Source: Candidatus Rokuibacteriota bacterium (GTDB taxonomy: Bacteria; Methylomirabilota; Methylomirabilia; Rokubacteriales; CSP1-6). Taken from it: a DNA stretch of 64,000 bases. The DNA is taken from the NCBI GenBank assembly GCA_016866775.1, contig VGLJ01000020.1, positions 1 to 64,000 on the forward strand, written 5' to 3'. The notes beneath the pieces were generated by a model. That model had not been told where the DNA came from. It was given only the letters and a program-made list of their open reading frames with translations, and ran no database searches. This document shows, piece after piece, positions 7,676 through 17,460 of the stretch (positions are counted from its first letter, which is position 1; each line of letters opens with the position of its first letter). Position numbers and translations under genes: made by a program.

Positions 7676-8412
7676 CGTGCCTCTCCGGACAGGAATGCTT
7701 GCACCGCCGGATCCCGGCTGCCCAGCACGTCGTCGAGGCGGCCGATGGTCGCGAACCGGCCCTCGATCAGCACGGCGACGCGGTCGGCGACGGTCTTCGC
7801 CAGCTCGAGATCGTGGGTGACCACGATCGCCGTGTCGCAGACCTCACTGCCCAGCTCGGAGATCAGCTCGCCGACCAGCTTCGAGTTCGTCGGATCGAGC
7901 CCGGCCGTCGGCTCGTCGAACAGCAGCACGTCCGGCTGACCGATGAGCGCGCGGGCGATCCCGACGCGCTTGCGCATCCCGCCCGAGAGCTCGGCCGGGA
8001 GCTGGGGCAGCACCTTCTCGTCGAGGCCGACCAGCGAGAGGAAGTGGATGACCCGCTCGTGGATCTCGCGCGCCGACAGATCGGTGTGCTCGCGCAGCGG
8101 GAACGCGACGTTCTCCTCCACGGTGAGCGAGTCGAACAGCGCCGCGCCCTGGAAGACGTAGCCGAGGCGGCGCCGGACCGGCAGCATCGCCTCCTCGGAG
8201 AGGCGCTCGATGTGCTGGTCGAAGAGCATGACCGCGCCGCCGTCGGGCCGGAGGAGGCCGTCGATGATGCGCAGCAGGACCGTCTTGCCCGATCCACTGC
8301 CTCCCATCACGACGAGGGTCTCGCCCTTGTCGAGCCGAAAGCTGACGCCCTTCAGCACGGCGAGCGTCTCGAAGCTCTTGCGGACGTCCTTCGCCTCGAC
8401 GAGGACCGTCAT
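7672..8412 (-). CDS. mlaF: ABC transporter ATPase MlaF
   Basis: Nucleotide-binding subunit that powers the Mla-type lipid transporter. All ABC motifs are visible in 246 residues: Walker A GGSGSGKTVLL (about 36-46), Q-loop GYVFQGAALF, signature LSGGMRKRVGIARA (about 145-158), Walker B DVLLFDEPTAGLDP and the switch His in VVTHDLE. The GGMRKR signature is characteristic of the MlaF/Ttg2A subfamily. It overlaps mlaE upstream and mlaD downstream by 4 nt each, which indicates coupled synthesis of the complex. Confidence 0.95.
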   Translation of the reverse strand: MTVLVEAKDVRKSFETLAVLKGVSFRLDKGETLVVMGGSGSGKTVLLRIIDGLLRPDGGAVMLFDQHIERLSEEAMLPVRRRLGYVFQGAALFDSLTVEENVAFPLREHTDLSAREIHERVIHFLSLVGLDEKVLPQLPAELSGGMRKRVGIARALIGQPDVLLFDEPTAGLDPTNSKLVGELISELGSEVCDTAIVVTHDLELAKTVADRVAVLIEGRFATIGRLDDVLGSRDPAVQAFLSGEAR

Positions 8413-9188
8413 TGCGCCGTCACCGGCCAGAACAGGATGAGGAACAGCTTCGTGAGGAAGAAGTCCGAGATGATCACGCCCATCGTGACCTGCACCACGG
8501 TGGCGGTGGTCGCGCGGCCGAGGCCTTCCGTGCCGCCCTCCACGCTGAGCCCGTTGTAGCAGCCGATCAGGGTCACGATCGCGCCGAAGAAGACGCTCTT
8601 CCCGATGCCGGTCAGGAAGTCGCGCGGGATGACCCAGTAGGTCGTGGTGTTCACGTACGCGTACAGATCGGCCCCGCGCTCGACGACCATCGTGATCATG
8701 CCGCCCACCACGCCGAGGAAATCGGCGAGCGTCGTCAGCAGGGGGAAGACGATCAGCGACGCCAGCACGCGCGGGACGATGAGACGCTTGACGTAGTTGA
8801 CCCCGAGCGAGCGCAGCGCGTCGATCTGCTCGGTGACCTTCATGGAGCCGAGCTCGGCCGTGATGCCCGAGGCGACCTTTCCGCCGACGAGGATCGCCGT
8901 GAGGACGGGGCCCAGCTCGCGGAGGATGGCGAGCGCGACGAGCGGGCCCACGTAGAGCTCCGCGCCGAACCGGGCCATGTTGATGGCGCTCTGGATGGCG
9001 AAGACCATGCCGGTGAAGACCGCCGCGGTCGCGGCCACGGCGAGCGAGCGCACGCCCATGATCTCGATCTCACGGACGACCAGCGTGTAGTACTTCGGCG
9101 GCAGCGCCACGCTGCGCGCCACCTGGGCCGTGAGCAGGCCGAGGCCGCCGTACCACATCGCCGTGCTCCGAAGCGTCGCCGTCGCCAT
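8409..9188 (-). CDS. mlaE: MlaE-type permease (lipid ABC transporter)
   Basis: Membrane-embedded permease of the MlaEFD complex, 259 residues with about five to six hydrophobic helices. The family hallmark LGPVLTAILVGGKVASGITAELGSMKVTEQIDALRSLG is split here as LGPVLTAILVGGKV and ITAELGSMKVTEQIDALRSL (about residues 98-135), the interface with MlaF. The ATG is at 9188. Only E, F and D are clustered; no MlaC or MlaB homologue is adjacent, but a lipoprotein gene lies 6 nt upstream and may supply an accessory component. Confidence 0.94.
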   Translation of the reverse strand: MATATLRSTAMWYGGLGLLTAQVARSVALPPKYYTLVVREIEIMGVRSLAVAATAAVFTGMVFAIQSAINMARFGAELYVGPLVALAILRELGPVLTAILVGGKVASGITAELGSMKVTEQIDALRSLGVNYVKRLIVPRVLASLIVFPLLTTLADFLGVVGGMITMVVERGADLYAYVNTTTYWVIPRDFLTGIGKSVFFGAIVTLIGCYNGLSVEGGTEGLGRATTATVVQVTMGVIISDFFLTKLFLILFWPVTAQ

Positions 9189-9194
9189 GCCCGC

Positions 9195-9719
9195 CTACTC
9201 CCTCGCGAAGCTCTCCACGAAGCGCTGGAAATCCGCCCGGCGCGCCCCGAAGACGGCGGGGGGCGCCGCGTACACCAGATCGTAGACACAGCGTACGTCC
9301 TTCATCACGTACGCCTCCAGCCGGAGCGGCTCGTCCCGGCCGGCCACGCGCGCGTCGATGACCGCGCGCGCGGCGGGCGCCCCGTCGAGTGTCGCGGCCC
9401 CGTTCTCGACGACCCGCCGATCCCGGAGGCCCAGGAAGAGCCGCCGCGCCAGCACGCCGACGTCACGCCGCGCCGCCTCCTCGCCGCACTCGACGTTCGC
9501 GAAGATGCCCGCCTCGCCGCCGCGATGCCGCAGCTCGAGCTCGGCCCGGCTCGCCGCCGCCACTTCCCACTCCGGACCGGGCACCGCCACCCTGAACAGC
9601 GCCGGCGCCCGGAAGACGCCGTTCTCGATGCGCGGGCCGGCGCTCGCGCAGCCGGCCAGCGCGAGCGCGGTCAGCGCCACGCCGATGCGCCGGCGCCGCC
9701 CAGTACGGGGCGCAGCCAT
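9195..9719 (-). CDS. Predicted lipoprotein of unknown function, upstream of mlaEFD
   Basis: 174 residues. The N-terminus has a twin-Arg-rich n-region and a lipobox LALAGC (Cys at about 24), so it should be lipidated and anchored on the periplasmic side. The mature part has no domain I recognise; it is a mixed alpha/beta sequence with two further cysteines (VECGEEAARRD and KDVRCVYDLV) that could form a disulfide. It sits between hisIE and mlaE with 6-8 nt gaps, so it is co-transcribed. By position it could be an Mla-associated periplasmic factor, but no sequence evidence links it to MlaA, MlaB or MlaC. Confidence 0.75.
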   Translation of the reverse strand: MAAPRTGRRRRIGVALTALALAGCASAGPRIENGVFRAPALFRVAVPGPEWEVAAASRAELELRHRGGEAGIFANVECGEEAARRDVGVLARRLFLGLRDRRVVENGAATLDGAPAARAVIDARVAGRDEPLRLEAYVMKDVRCVYDLVYAAPPAVFGARRADFQRFVESFARE

Positions 9720-9726
9720 GCTCGGC

Positions 9727-10376
9727 TCAGCCGCCGGTCCGTCGCTCCGTGTGCCGGCGAGCGAGCTCCTTCAGCACGTCGCGCAGGGGAATGCCGCGCT
9801 CGCCGAGCAGGACCAGCGTGTGGAACCAGAGATCCGCGACTTCCTCGACGAGGCGGCGGTCGCCTTCCCCGCCGAGCGCCGCCGTGATCACCTCGATGGC
9901 CTCCTCGCCGATCTTCCGCGACACCGCGGCCTCGCCCTTCGCGAGCAGCGCGCCGACGTAGGAGCCGGCGGGCGGCGCGGTCTTCCGTTGCTCCACGATC
10001 TGCTCGATGCGCGCCAGCATCGTCGGCGCGGCGCGTCCGGCGCGACCTTGCGCCGCTCCGTCGCCCTGCAGCGCCGTGAAGAAGCACGTCGGGTTGTTCG
10101 TGTGGCAGGCGGGACCCTCCTGGTGCACCTGCACGAGGAGCGTGTCCGCGTCGCAGTCGGCGTACACGCGCTGGACGTGCTGCACGTGGCCCGACGTCTC
10201 GCCCTTCCGCCACTGCGTCGCGCGCGAGCGTGACCAGAAGTGGGTGAAGCCCGTCTCGAGCGTGGCCTGGACGGCGGCGCGATCCATCCACGCCACCATG
10301 AGGACGTCGCCGGTGTCCGCCTCCTGCACCACCGCGGGGATCAAGCCCTGCGCGTCGAAGCGGAGGTCGTCGACGG

Positions 10377-10380
<4 letters not shown>
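9727..10380 (-). CDS. hisIE: Bifunctional phosphoribosyl-AMP cyclohydrolase / phosphoribosyl-ATP pyrophosphatase
   Basis: Catalyses steps 2 and 3 of histidine synthesis. The 217-residue product fuses an N-terminal HisI domain ([37 protein letters not shown]; Zn ligands in [10 protein letters not shown] and GPACH) to a C-terminal HisE domain ([31 protein letters not shown]). The fusion order I-E is the usual one. It starts with ATG overlapping the hisF stop (ATGA). It is the promoter-distal gene of the his block hisG-D-B-H-A-F-IE; hisC is not in this window. Confidence 0.96.
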
Positions 10381-11179
<799 letters not shown>

Positions 11180-11180
<1 letters not shown>

Positions 11181-11932
11181 CAGCGTGCCCGGCCGCCGGC
11201 GGAGCCGGCGCTCGGACCGAGGACGTTCAACGCGTCACGGAGATCGACCGCGCCCGCGTACAACGCGCGACCGACGATCGTTCCCTCCACCCCCGGGATC
11301 GCGGCGAGACGGACGAGGTCATCCACGCTCGCCACGCCGCCCGACGCCAGGACGGGGATGCCGACCGCGGCCGCGAGCGCGGCCGTGTCGTCGACGTTCG
11401 GACCGCCCGCGAGCCCGTCGCGCGTCACGTCGGTGTAGAGCAGCGCGGCCGCGCCGGCCTGCCGGGCGCGGCGGCCGACGTCGACCACGCGCTCGTCGCT
11501 CGTCTCCGTCCAGCCCTTCACCGCGACGTTCGGGCCGCACCCATCGACGGCGATGATGACGCGGCCGGGGTGGCGGGCGCAGACGTCGGCGAGGAACGCC
11601 GGATCGAGCGCGGCACGCGTGCCGATGACGGCCCACCGCGCGCCGGTCTCGAGGACCGCGCTCACCGCCGCGAGATCCCGCAGGCCGCCGCCGACCTGCA
11701 CGGGCAGCGGCGCGACCGCGGAGACGATCCGCGTGATCAGCTCGGCCTGCTTCGGCGCGCCGGCGAACGCGCCGTCGAGATCGACGACGTGCAGGCGCTC
11801 CGCGCCGAGCGACGCCCAGCGGCGCGCCATCGCGACCGGATCCTCGGAGAACACGGTCTCGGCGTCGGCGCGGCCTTGCTGCAGGCGAACGCAGCGTCCC
11901 TCGCGCAGGTCGACCGCGGGGATGACGATCAT
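11180..11932 (-). CDS. hisA: Phosphoribosylformimino-AICAR-P isomerase
   Basis: Amadori isomerase of histidine synthesis, a beta/alpha-barrel of 250 residues. The start [17 protein letters not shown] holds the catalytic Asp8; the second catalytic Asp is in [23 protein letters not shown] and [12 protein letters not shown] are phosphate-binding loops. The ATG at 11932 is preferred over one two codons upstream because it forms the ATGA overlap with hisH seen at most junctions here. The C-terminus ([12 protein letters not shown]) is extended and Gly/Ala/Arg-rich. Confidence 0.95.
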
Positions 11933-12546
11933 GAGCATCCCTTCACGATCGCCGCGAAGTTCTCGAGCATGCGGAGGCCCCATCGCTGGCTCTTCTCGGG
12001 ATGGAACTGCGTCGCGTGGATGCGCCCGTGCTGGACGGCCGCGGGAAACCGCACGCTGCCGTAATCGCACCAGGCGAGTTGGAGGTCCGGACGCGCGGTC
12101 TCCGGGTAATACGAGTGCACGAAGTAGAAGTGCGCGCCGCTCGGGATCCCTGCGAAGAGGGCCAGCGATCCGTCGTGCCCCACGCGGTTCCATCCCATGT
12201 GCGGGACCTTGCGTCCGGCCGGAAAGCGCCGCACGACTCCCGGAATCACGTCGAGCCCGCGGCCTTCGCCGAACTCCTCGCTCGTCGAGAAGAGCAGCTG
12301 ATAGCCGAGGCAGATGCCGAGGAACGGGCGCGTGCCGTCGAGCGCGCGGCGCAGCGGCTCCACGAGCCCGCGCGCGCCGAGATTCGTCATCGCGTCGTGG
12401 AACGCGCCGTCGCCCGGCAGGACGACCGCGGCCGCGTCGTCGACCGCGCGGGGATCCTCGGTGACGCTCGCCGGGATGCCGACGCGCTCGAACGCCTTCT
12501 CCACGCTGCCGAGGTTGCCCCGGCCGTAGTCGATGATCGCGATCAT
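11929..12546 (-). CDS. hisH: Imidazole glycerol phosphate synthase glutaminase subunit
   Basis: Class I glutamine amidotransferase that supplies ammonia to HisF. 205 residues. The nucleophile Cys79 is in FLGICLGYQLLF; the catalytic His and Glu are in HATQFHPEKSQ; the oxyanion-strand region is VVLPGDGAFHDAM (PGVG in most homologues, PGDG here). The ATG is at 12546, 7 nt from the hisB stop. It is separated from its partner hisF only by hisA, as in most bacterial his operons. Confidence 0.96.
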   Translation of the reverse strand: MIAIIDYGRGNLGSVEKAFERVGIPASVTEDPRAVDDAAAVVLPGDGAFHDAMTNLGARGLVEPLRRALDGTRPFLGICLGYQLLFSTSEEFGEGRGLDVIPGVVRRFPAGRKVPHMGWNRVGHDGSLALFAGIPSGAHFYFVHSYYPETARPDLQLAWCDYGSVRFPAAVQHGRIHATQFHPEKSQRWGLRMLENFAAIVKGCS

Positions 12547-12553
12547 GGCGCCG

Positions 12554-13144
12554 CTACAGCGCCCCCTTGGTGGAGGGCAGGATGCCGGCGATGCGCGGAT
12601 TCAGCCGCGTCGCGTCGGCCAGCGCGCGGCCCACCGACTTGAAGACGGCCTCGGCGATGTGGTGGAGGTTGTGGCCGTAGTGCATCGTCACGTGCAGCGT
12701 GATCTCCGCGTTGAACGCGAACGCGCGGAAGAACTCCTGCAGCATGTCGAGGTCGAAGTTCGAGACGCGGGTGCGCGCCACGGGGACGTTGAAGACGAGG
12801 AACGGCCGCCCCGAGATGTCGACCGACGCCTGGACGAGCGCCTCGTCCATCGGCACGTACGCCGTGCCGTACCGGACGATGCCGCGCTTGTCCGCGAGCG
12901 CCTGCTTGAACACCTGGCCCAGCACGATGCCGACGTCCTCGACGGTGTGGTGGATGTCGACCTCGACGTCGCCGCTCGCCTCGACCGTGAGATCCATGAG
13001 CCCGTGCTTCGACCAGGCTTCGAGCATGTGGCTGAAGAACGGGATCGGCGTGGCGACCTTCGCCGCGCCCGTGCCGTCCACGTCGAGGTGGATCGTGACG
13101 TCGGTCTCCTTGGTCTTCCGCTCCACCCGCGCCTGTCGGCTCAT
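12554..13144 (-). CDS. hisB: Imidazoleglycerol-phosphate dehydratase (monofunctional)
   Basis: Mn-dependent dehydratase of histidine synthesis, 196 residues, without the phosphatase domain of enteric HisB. Metal-binding motifs are DIHHTVEDVGI (about residues 71-81) and HYGHNLHHIAEAVFKS. I chose ATG 13144 (MSRQARVERKT) because AAAGGAG lies 5 nt upstream and it gives the ATGA overlap with hisD. Upstream in-frame starts at 13162 (ATG) and 13189 (GTG) fall inside repeat copy B and would prefix MFKGDA or a longer repeat peptide. The ribosome-binding site itself lies in the repeat tail. Confidence 0.95.
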   Translation of the reverse strand: MSRQARVERKTKETDVTIHLDVDGTGAAKVATPIPFFSHMLEAWSKHGLMDLTVEASGDVEVDIHHTVEDVGIVLGQVFKQALADKRGIVRYGTAYVPMDEALVQASVDISGRPFLVFNVPVARTRVSNFDLDMLQEFFRAFAFNAEITLHVTMHYGHNLHHIAEAVFKSVGRALADATRLNPRIAGILPSTKGAL

Positions 13145-14487
13145 CGCGTCTCCTTTGAACATGGGGGCCCCGCAGCTGAGGACCCCCACGCCCCCTCTTT
13201 TCTCATTTCCGCCGCCAGTCCGTGCGCGGCCAGCCCCTCGAGCGCCGTCAGCGTGCGGAGGTGCGGCAGCGCGGCGGCGAGGCCCGCCGGCGAGTACTCG
13301 ATCACGCTCGCGCGCTTCACGAAGTCCTCGGTCGACAGCGGTGACGAGAATCGCGCCGTGCCGCCCGTGGGCAGCACGTGGTTCGGCCCGGCCACGTAGT
13401 CCCCGACGACCTCCGGCGTGTGCCGGCCCATGAAGACCGCGCCGGCGTGGCGCACGCGCGGCAGCAGGGCCGCCGGCACGCGCACGAGCAGCTCGAGGTG
13501 CTCGGGCGCGAAGCGGTTCGCCAGGTCGACGGCGTCGTCGAGCGACGCCACCCGGATCAAGGCGCCGTTGTCGCGCAGCGCCTGCGCGGCGATCTCGCGC
13601 CGCGGGAGCGCGGCGAGCTGCCGATCGAGCGCGCGCGCGGTCGCCGCGATGAGCGCGTCGTCATCGGTGATGAGCACCGCGCGCGCCATCGGATCGTGCT
13701 CGGCCTGCGCGAGCATGTCGGCCGCGGCCCACTCGGGATCGGCGGCGGCGTCGGCGATCACGATGACCTCGCTCGGCCCCGCGACCATGTCGATGCCGAC
13801 CTCGCCGAAGACGCGCTGCTTCGCGAGCGCGACGTAGATGTTGCCGGGGCCGACGATCTTGTCGACGCGACGGATCGTGCCCGTCCCGTACGCGAGCGCC
13901 GCCACCGCCTGCGCGCCGCCGAGGCGCCAGCCTTCGGTCACGCCCGCGATGCGCGCGGCCGCGAGGACGGAATGGTCGGGAGACCCGTCCGGCCCGGGCG
14001 GCGTGACGAGCACGATCTCGCGCACGCCGGCGACCCGCGCCGGGATGGCGGTCATCAGCACGGTGGATGGATAGGCGGCACGGCCGCCCGGGATGTAGAC
14101 GCCGACGCGGTCGAGCGGCCGGATCTCCTGGCCGAGCACCGAGCCGTGCTCGTCGGTCATCCGCCACGACTTCGACAGCGCCGCGGCGTGATAGCGCTCG
14201 ATCCGCTCGGCCGCGTACGCGAGCGCGGCGCGCGTCTCGGGCGTCTGCGCGCGCTCCGCCGCCGAGAAGTCGTCCGGCGAGATCGCCAGCGCCGCCGGCG
14301 ACGCGGCGGCGAAGCGATCGAAGCGCGCGGTGTAGTCGATCAGCGCCGCGTCACCCCGCGCGCGCACGGCGGCGAGGATCTCGTCGACCGCGGCGTGGAT
14401 GGCCGGCGCGACCTGCTCCGGCGAGCGCTCCAGCGCGGCGGCGACCGCGTCGGCGCCGAGGGTCCGCGCATCGAGCGTGCGGATCAT
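13141..14487 (-). CDS. hisD: Histidinol dehydrogenase, C-terminus extended by repeat
   Basis: NAD-dependent four-electron oxidation of histidinol to histidine, zinc enzyme. 448 residues against a usual 425-435. Recognisable segments: VGVYIPGGRAAYPSTVLM (nucleotide and substrate binding), DMVAGPSEVIVIAD, FAPEHLELL and TPEVVGDYVAGPNHVLPTGG. The family normally ends near LAAEMRKE. The final residues GAWGSSAAGPPCSKETR come from repeat copy B. ATG 14487 forms ATGA with the hisG stop. It lies second in the his operon. Confidence 0.95.
   Translation of the reverse strand: MIRTLDARTLGADAVAAALERSPEQVAPAIHAAVDEILAAVRARGDAALIDYTARFDRFAAASPAALAISPDDFSAAERAQTPETRAALAYAAERIERYHAAALSKSWRMTDEHGSVLGQEIRPLDRVGVYIPGGRAAYPSTVLMTAIPARVAGVREIVLVTPPGPDGSPDHSVLAAARIAGVTEGWRLGGAQAVAALAYGTGTIRRVDKIVGPGNIYVALAKQRVFGEVGIDMVAGPSEVIVIADAAADPEWAAADMLAQAEHDPMARAVLITDDDALIAATARALDRQLAALPRREIAAQALRDNGALIRVASLDDAVDLANRFAPEHLELLVRVPAALLPRVRHAGAVFMGRHTPEVVGDYVAGPNHVLPTGGTARFSSPLSTEDFVKRASVIEYSPAGLAAALPHLRTLTALEGLAAHGLAAEMRKEGAWGSSAAGPPCSKETR
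13161..13195 (-). repeat. G-run palindromic repeat, copy B (hisD/hisB junction)
   Basis: Minus strand: head GGGGGCGTGGGGG (13195-13183), hairpin arms GGGGGTCC (13187-13180) and GGGGCCCCC (13171-13163), then ATGTTCAAAGGAG. The element codes for the last residues of HisD and ends in the Shine-Dalgarno sequence of hisB. The loop differs from copy A while the stem is kept. Confidence 0.85.
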
Positions 14488-15122
14488 CGCGGGAGCTGTC
14501 CCTTCAGCTGGTCGATGAAGCCGGTGACCGCCGCGTGCTCGGTCTTCATCGAGGCGCGGTTGACGATGAGCCGCGCGGTCGAGCGCGCGATCTCCGCCAC
14601 CTCCACGAGGCCGTTCGCGCGCAGCGTCTCGCCCGACTGCACGAGGTCGACGATGCGCTCGGCGAGGCCGATGAGCGGCGCCAGCTCGATCGAGCCGTCG
14701 AGGCGCACGATCTCCACTTGCACGCCGCGCTGGGAGAAATACTCCTCCGTCAGCCGCGGATACTTCGTGGCGACGCGCACCCACGACCACTTCGCGGGAT
14801 CGTCGCGCTCCCACAGCTCGCGCGACTCCGCCACCACGAGCCGGCAGAAGCCGAACTTGAGATCGAGCGGCTCGTACACGTCCGGCGCCTGCTCGAGGAG
14901 GATGTCCTTGCCGACGATGCCGAGGTCCGCGGCGCCGTACGTGACGTATGCGGGCACGTCCGCCGGCTTCAGGAAGAGGAGCCGGAGGCCGCGGCGCGCG
15001 TCGGTGAAGATCAGCTTGCGCGATTCGGCGTCGACACCTTCGACGCCGAGCCCGGCCAGCAGCTCGAGCGCGCCGTCGAGGAGCCGGCCTTTCGGCAGCG
15101 CGAGCGTGAGCACGCTCTTCAC
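14484..15122 (-). CDS. hisG: ATP phosphoribosyltransferase, short form
   Basis: First, feedback-regulated step of histidine synthesis. 212 residues, so the short form that lacks the C-terminal regulatory domain. Such enzymes normally depend on the HisRS paralogue HisZ, which is not in this window. Motifs: LALPKGRLLDGALELLAG at the N-terminus, AADLGIVGKDILLE, and the PRPP-binding ESRELWERDD/VRVATKYPRL region with SGETLRANGL. The start is GTG at 15122, overlapping prmC as GTGA. Identity is clear; dependence on HisZ is inferred. Confidence 0.94.
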   Translation of the reverse strand: MKSVLTLALPKGRLLDGALELLAGLGVEGVDAESRKLIFTDARRGLRLLFLKPADVPAYVTYGAADLGIVGKDILLEQAPDVYEPLDLKFGFCRLVVAESRELWERDDPAKWSWVRVATKYPRLTEEYFSQRGVQVEIVRLDGSIELAPLIGLAERIVDLVQSGETLRANGLVEVAEIARSTARLIVNRASMKTEHAAVTGFIDQLKGQLPR

Positions 15123-16027
15123 GGCGTGTGCCCCGCGCCCGCAGGCGTGCGCCCGGCGATGAAGCGCGTCACCCCCGCGAGATCGGCGCGCGCCGTGACG
15201 CCGACGAAGCCCGCCGCGCTCAGGAGCGTCGCCGTCGCGCTCGCCTGGAGGGTGCCGATGGCCGCGGGCGAGAGCGTATCGCCGGCGGTCTCGAGCAGGA
15301 GCACGCCGCCCGGCCGCAACACCCGCCGCGCGTCGGGGAGGAGGCGCCGCACGACGTCGAGCCCGTCGGCGCCGCCCGCCAGCGCCAGGCGCGGATCGTG
15401 CGCGCGCACCTCGGGCGCGAGGGCGTCCAGCCAGGCGTCCGGCAGATAGGGAAGATTCGCGACGATGAGATCGGCGGACGCCTCGCCGAGCGCGCTGGTG
15501 AGATCGGTCGCGACGACATGGACTCGCCGCTCGAGGCCGAGCGCCTCGACGTTCGCGCGCGCGACCTCCACGGCCGCGCCCGAGATGTCGACGGCCACCA
15601 CCTCCACGTCGAGGCGCGCGTGGGCGATCGCGCACGCGATGCATCCCGAGCCCGTGCCGACGTCGACGACGAGCGGCCGTGCGCCGGCCGACGGCGCCGG
15701 CAGCGCGCCCAGCGCCCACTCGACGAGCGCTTCCGTCTCGGGGCGCGGCACGAGGACGTCGTTCGTGAGACGAAGTCGCAGCCCCCGGAACTCCTCCCAG
15801 CCGAGGATGCGCTGCAGCGGCTCACGCCGCGTGCGGCGCTTCACGACGTCCGCGTAGCGCGCCGCCGTCATCTCGGGCAGCGGCCGCATCACGTTCACCG
15901 CGAGCGCGTTGCGGCCGACCTCGAGGATGCCGGCGAGCAGCCACTCGGCGTCGACGCGCGGCGTCTCGACACCCGCGGCGGCGAGACGCTCCTCCGCGTC
16001 CGCGAGCGCGGCACCGACCGTCGGCAT
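15119..16027 (-). CDS. prmC: Peptide chain release factor N5-glutamine methyltransferase
   Basis: Methylates the Gln of the GGQ motif in release factors RF1/RF2. It lies directly downstream of prfA, its substrate gene (14-nt gap). 302 residues: an N-terminal helical domain, the RILGWEEFRGL linker, and a Rossmann methyltransferase domain with VVDVGTGSGCIACAIA (motif I) and VVAVDISGAAVEVA. The active-site tetrapeptide is NLPY (VANLPYLPD) instead of the common NPPY; the Asn and Tyr that contact the glutamine are retained. ATG at 16027. Confidence 0.94.
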   Translation of the reverse strand: MPTVGAALADAEERLAAAGVETPRVDAEWLLAGILEVGRNALAVNVMRPLPEMTAARYADVVKRRTRREPLQRILGWEEFRGLRLRLTNDVLVPRPETEALVEWALGALPAPSAGARPLVVDVGTGSGCIACAIAHARLDVEVVAVDISGAAVEVARANVEALGLERRVHVVATDLTSALGEASADLIVANLPYLPDAWLDALAPEVRAHDPRLALAGGADGLDVVRRLLPDARRVLRPGGVLLLETAGDTLSPAAIGTLQASATATLLSAAGFVGVTARADLAGVTRFIAGRTPAGAGHTP

Positions 16028-16041
16028 CGTGGCGGCGCCCG

Positions 16042-17115
16042 TCAACTCTCCACCCGTTCCAGCCGCTCCGCCTGCTCGGCCGCGGCGAGCGCGTCGATGA
16101 TCTCGTCGAGATCGCCTTCGAGCACGGTGGGCAGCCGGTGCAGCGTGAGGCCGATCCGGTGATCGGTCACGCGCGTTTGCGGGAAGTTGTACGTGCGGAT
16201 GCGCTCGCTGCGCTCGCCGGTCCCGACCTGGCTCCGGCGATCGGCGGCGATGGCCGCCTGCTGCTCTTCCTGCGCGCGCTCGAGGAGCCGCGCCTTCAGC
16301 ACGCGCATCGCCTTCGCGCGGTTCTTGATCTGCGAGCGCTCGTCCTGGCACGTGACGACGAGACCGGTCGGAATGTGCGTGAGACGCACGGCGGAGTCGG
16401 TGGTGTTGACGCCCTGACCGCCGGGACCCGAGGAGCGATAGACGTCCACGCGGACGTCCTTGTCCGCGACCTGGATCTCCACGTCCTCGGCTTCGGGCAG
16501 CACGGCCACGGTGACGGTCGACGTGTGAATGCGGCCCGCGGACTCGGTCACCGGCACGCGCTGCACGCGATGCACGCCGCGCTCGAACTTGAGCCGGCTC
16601 CACGCGCCCCGGCCCTGCACGAAGAGGATGACTTCCTTGAGCCCGCCCTGGCCGGTCGGGCTCGCGTCCATCACCTCGACCTTCCAGCGCTTGCTCTCCG
16701 CGAACTTCGTGTACATGCGCGAGAGCTCCGCGGCGAACAGCGCGGCCTCGTCGCCGCCGGCGCCGGCGCGGATCTCGACGAACACGTTCTTCTCGTCGTT
16801 CGGATCGCGCGGCAGGAGCAGGCGCTTGAGCTCTTCTTCAAGCGCTCCCTGCCGGCCGGTCAGCTCGTCGATCTCGGCCTGCGCGAGCTCGGCGAGCTCG
16901 CGGTCGCCGCCCTCGCTCAGGATGTGGCGGGCTTCCCCGATCCGCTCGAGCACCTTCCGGTACTCACGGAAGCGCTCCACGGTCTCCCGGAGGTCGGACT
17001 GCTCCTTGCGCAGTCGAGCGAGCTCGCCCGTGCGGGAGTAGATGGCGGGATCGGCGAGCGCGCGGTCGATCTCCTCCGAGCGCTCTTCGATCTGACGGAG
17101 CTTGTCGAACAACAT
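16042..17115 (-). CDS. prfA: Peptide chain release factor 1
   Basis: Recognises UAA and UAG and triggers peptide release. 357 residues, normal length. The codon-recognition loop carries PVT ([17 protein letters not shown]), the RF1 form of the PxT motif. The catalytic GGQ is in [16 protein letters not shown]. The ATG at 17115 is clear. The next gene downstream, prmC, modifies this GGQ. The presence of RF1 matters for an amber codon found at 39,501 in this window: UAG should be read as stop. Confidence 0.97.
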   Translation of the reverse strand: MLFDKLRQIEERSEEIDRALADPAIYSRTGELARLRKEQSDLRETVERFREYRKVLERIGEARHILSEGGDRELAELAQAEIDELTGRQGALEEELKRLLLPRDPNDEKNVFVEIRAGAGGDEAALFAAELSRMYTKFAESKRWKVEVMDASPTGQGGLKEVILFVQGRGAWSRLKFERGVHRVQRVPVTESAGRIHTSTVTVAVLPEAEDVEIQVADKDVRVDVYRSSGPGGQGVNTTDSAVRLTHIPTGLVVTCQDERSQIKNRAKAMRVLKARLLERAQEEQQAAIAADRRSQVGTGERSERIRTYNFPQTRVTDHRIGLTLHRLPTVLEGDLDEIIDALAAAEQAERLERVES

Positions 17116-17188
17116 CGCGGGTCAGCGCCTCCCGGGCAGGCACGCCCGTCCGAGGCGAGCCGCCGCGCGCGAAGTTGAGCTCGGGCCG

Positions 17189-17410
17189 CTACCCCTGCGC
17201 GGGCGTGGCCGCCCCGCGCTTGTACTTGCGCTGGAAGCGCTCCACGCGGCCGGCGGTGTCCATGAACTTCTGCTTGCCCGTGTAGAACGGATGGCACTTC
17301 GAGCACACTTCGACGCGGATGTCGGGCTTGGTGGACCGGGTCTGGATGACCTCGCCGCAGGCGCAGGTAATTGTCGTGTCCACGTACTCCGGATGAATGC
17401 CAGCCTTCAC
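17189..17410 (-). CDS. rpmE: 50S ribosomal protein L31 (zinc-binding type)
   Basis: 73 residues. The zinc ribbon cysteines are CACG near residue 16 and [10 protein letters not shown] near residue 36, so this is the C+ (zinc-containing) form. The GTG start at 17410 is preceded by a strong GAGGAGGTGG. Its C-terminus [13 protein letters not shown] is typical. First gene of the minus-strand superoperon, with a likely promoter directly upstream. Confidence 0.96.
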   Translation of the reverse strand: MKAGIHPEYVDTTITCACGEVIQTRSTKPDIRVEVCSKCHPFYTGKQKFMDTAGRVERFQRKYKRGAATPAQG

Positions 17411-17432
17411 GGCCCACCTCCTCGGACTCGTA

Positions 17433-17460
17433 AGGATACCAGAGGCGCGCGAAAGGCCAA
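17433..17460 (-). promoter_or_regulatory. Probable promoter of rpmE-prfA-his superoperon
   Basis: Minus strand: TTGGCC (460-455), a 16-nt spacer, then an extended -10 TGGTATCCT whose hexamer is TATCCT (438-433). The start would fall near 17426, giving a leader of about 16 nt with the Shine-Dalgarno sequence. Assigned from sequence only. Confidence 0.45.
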
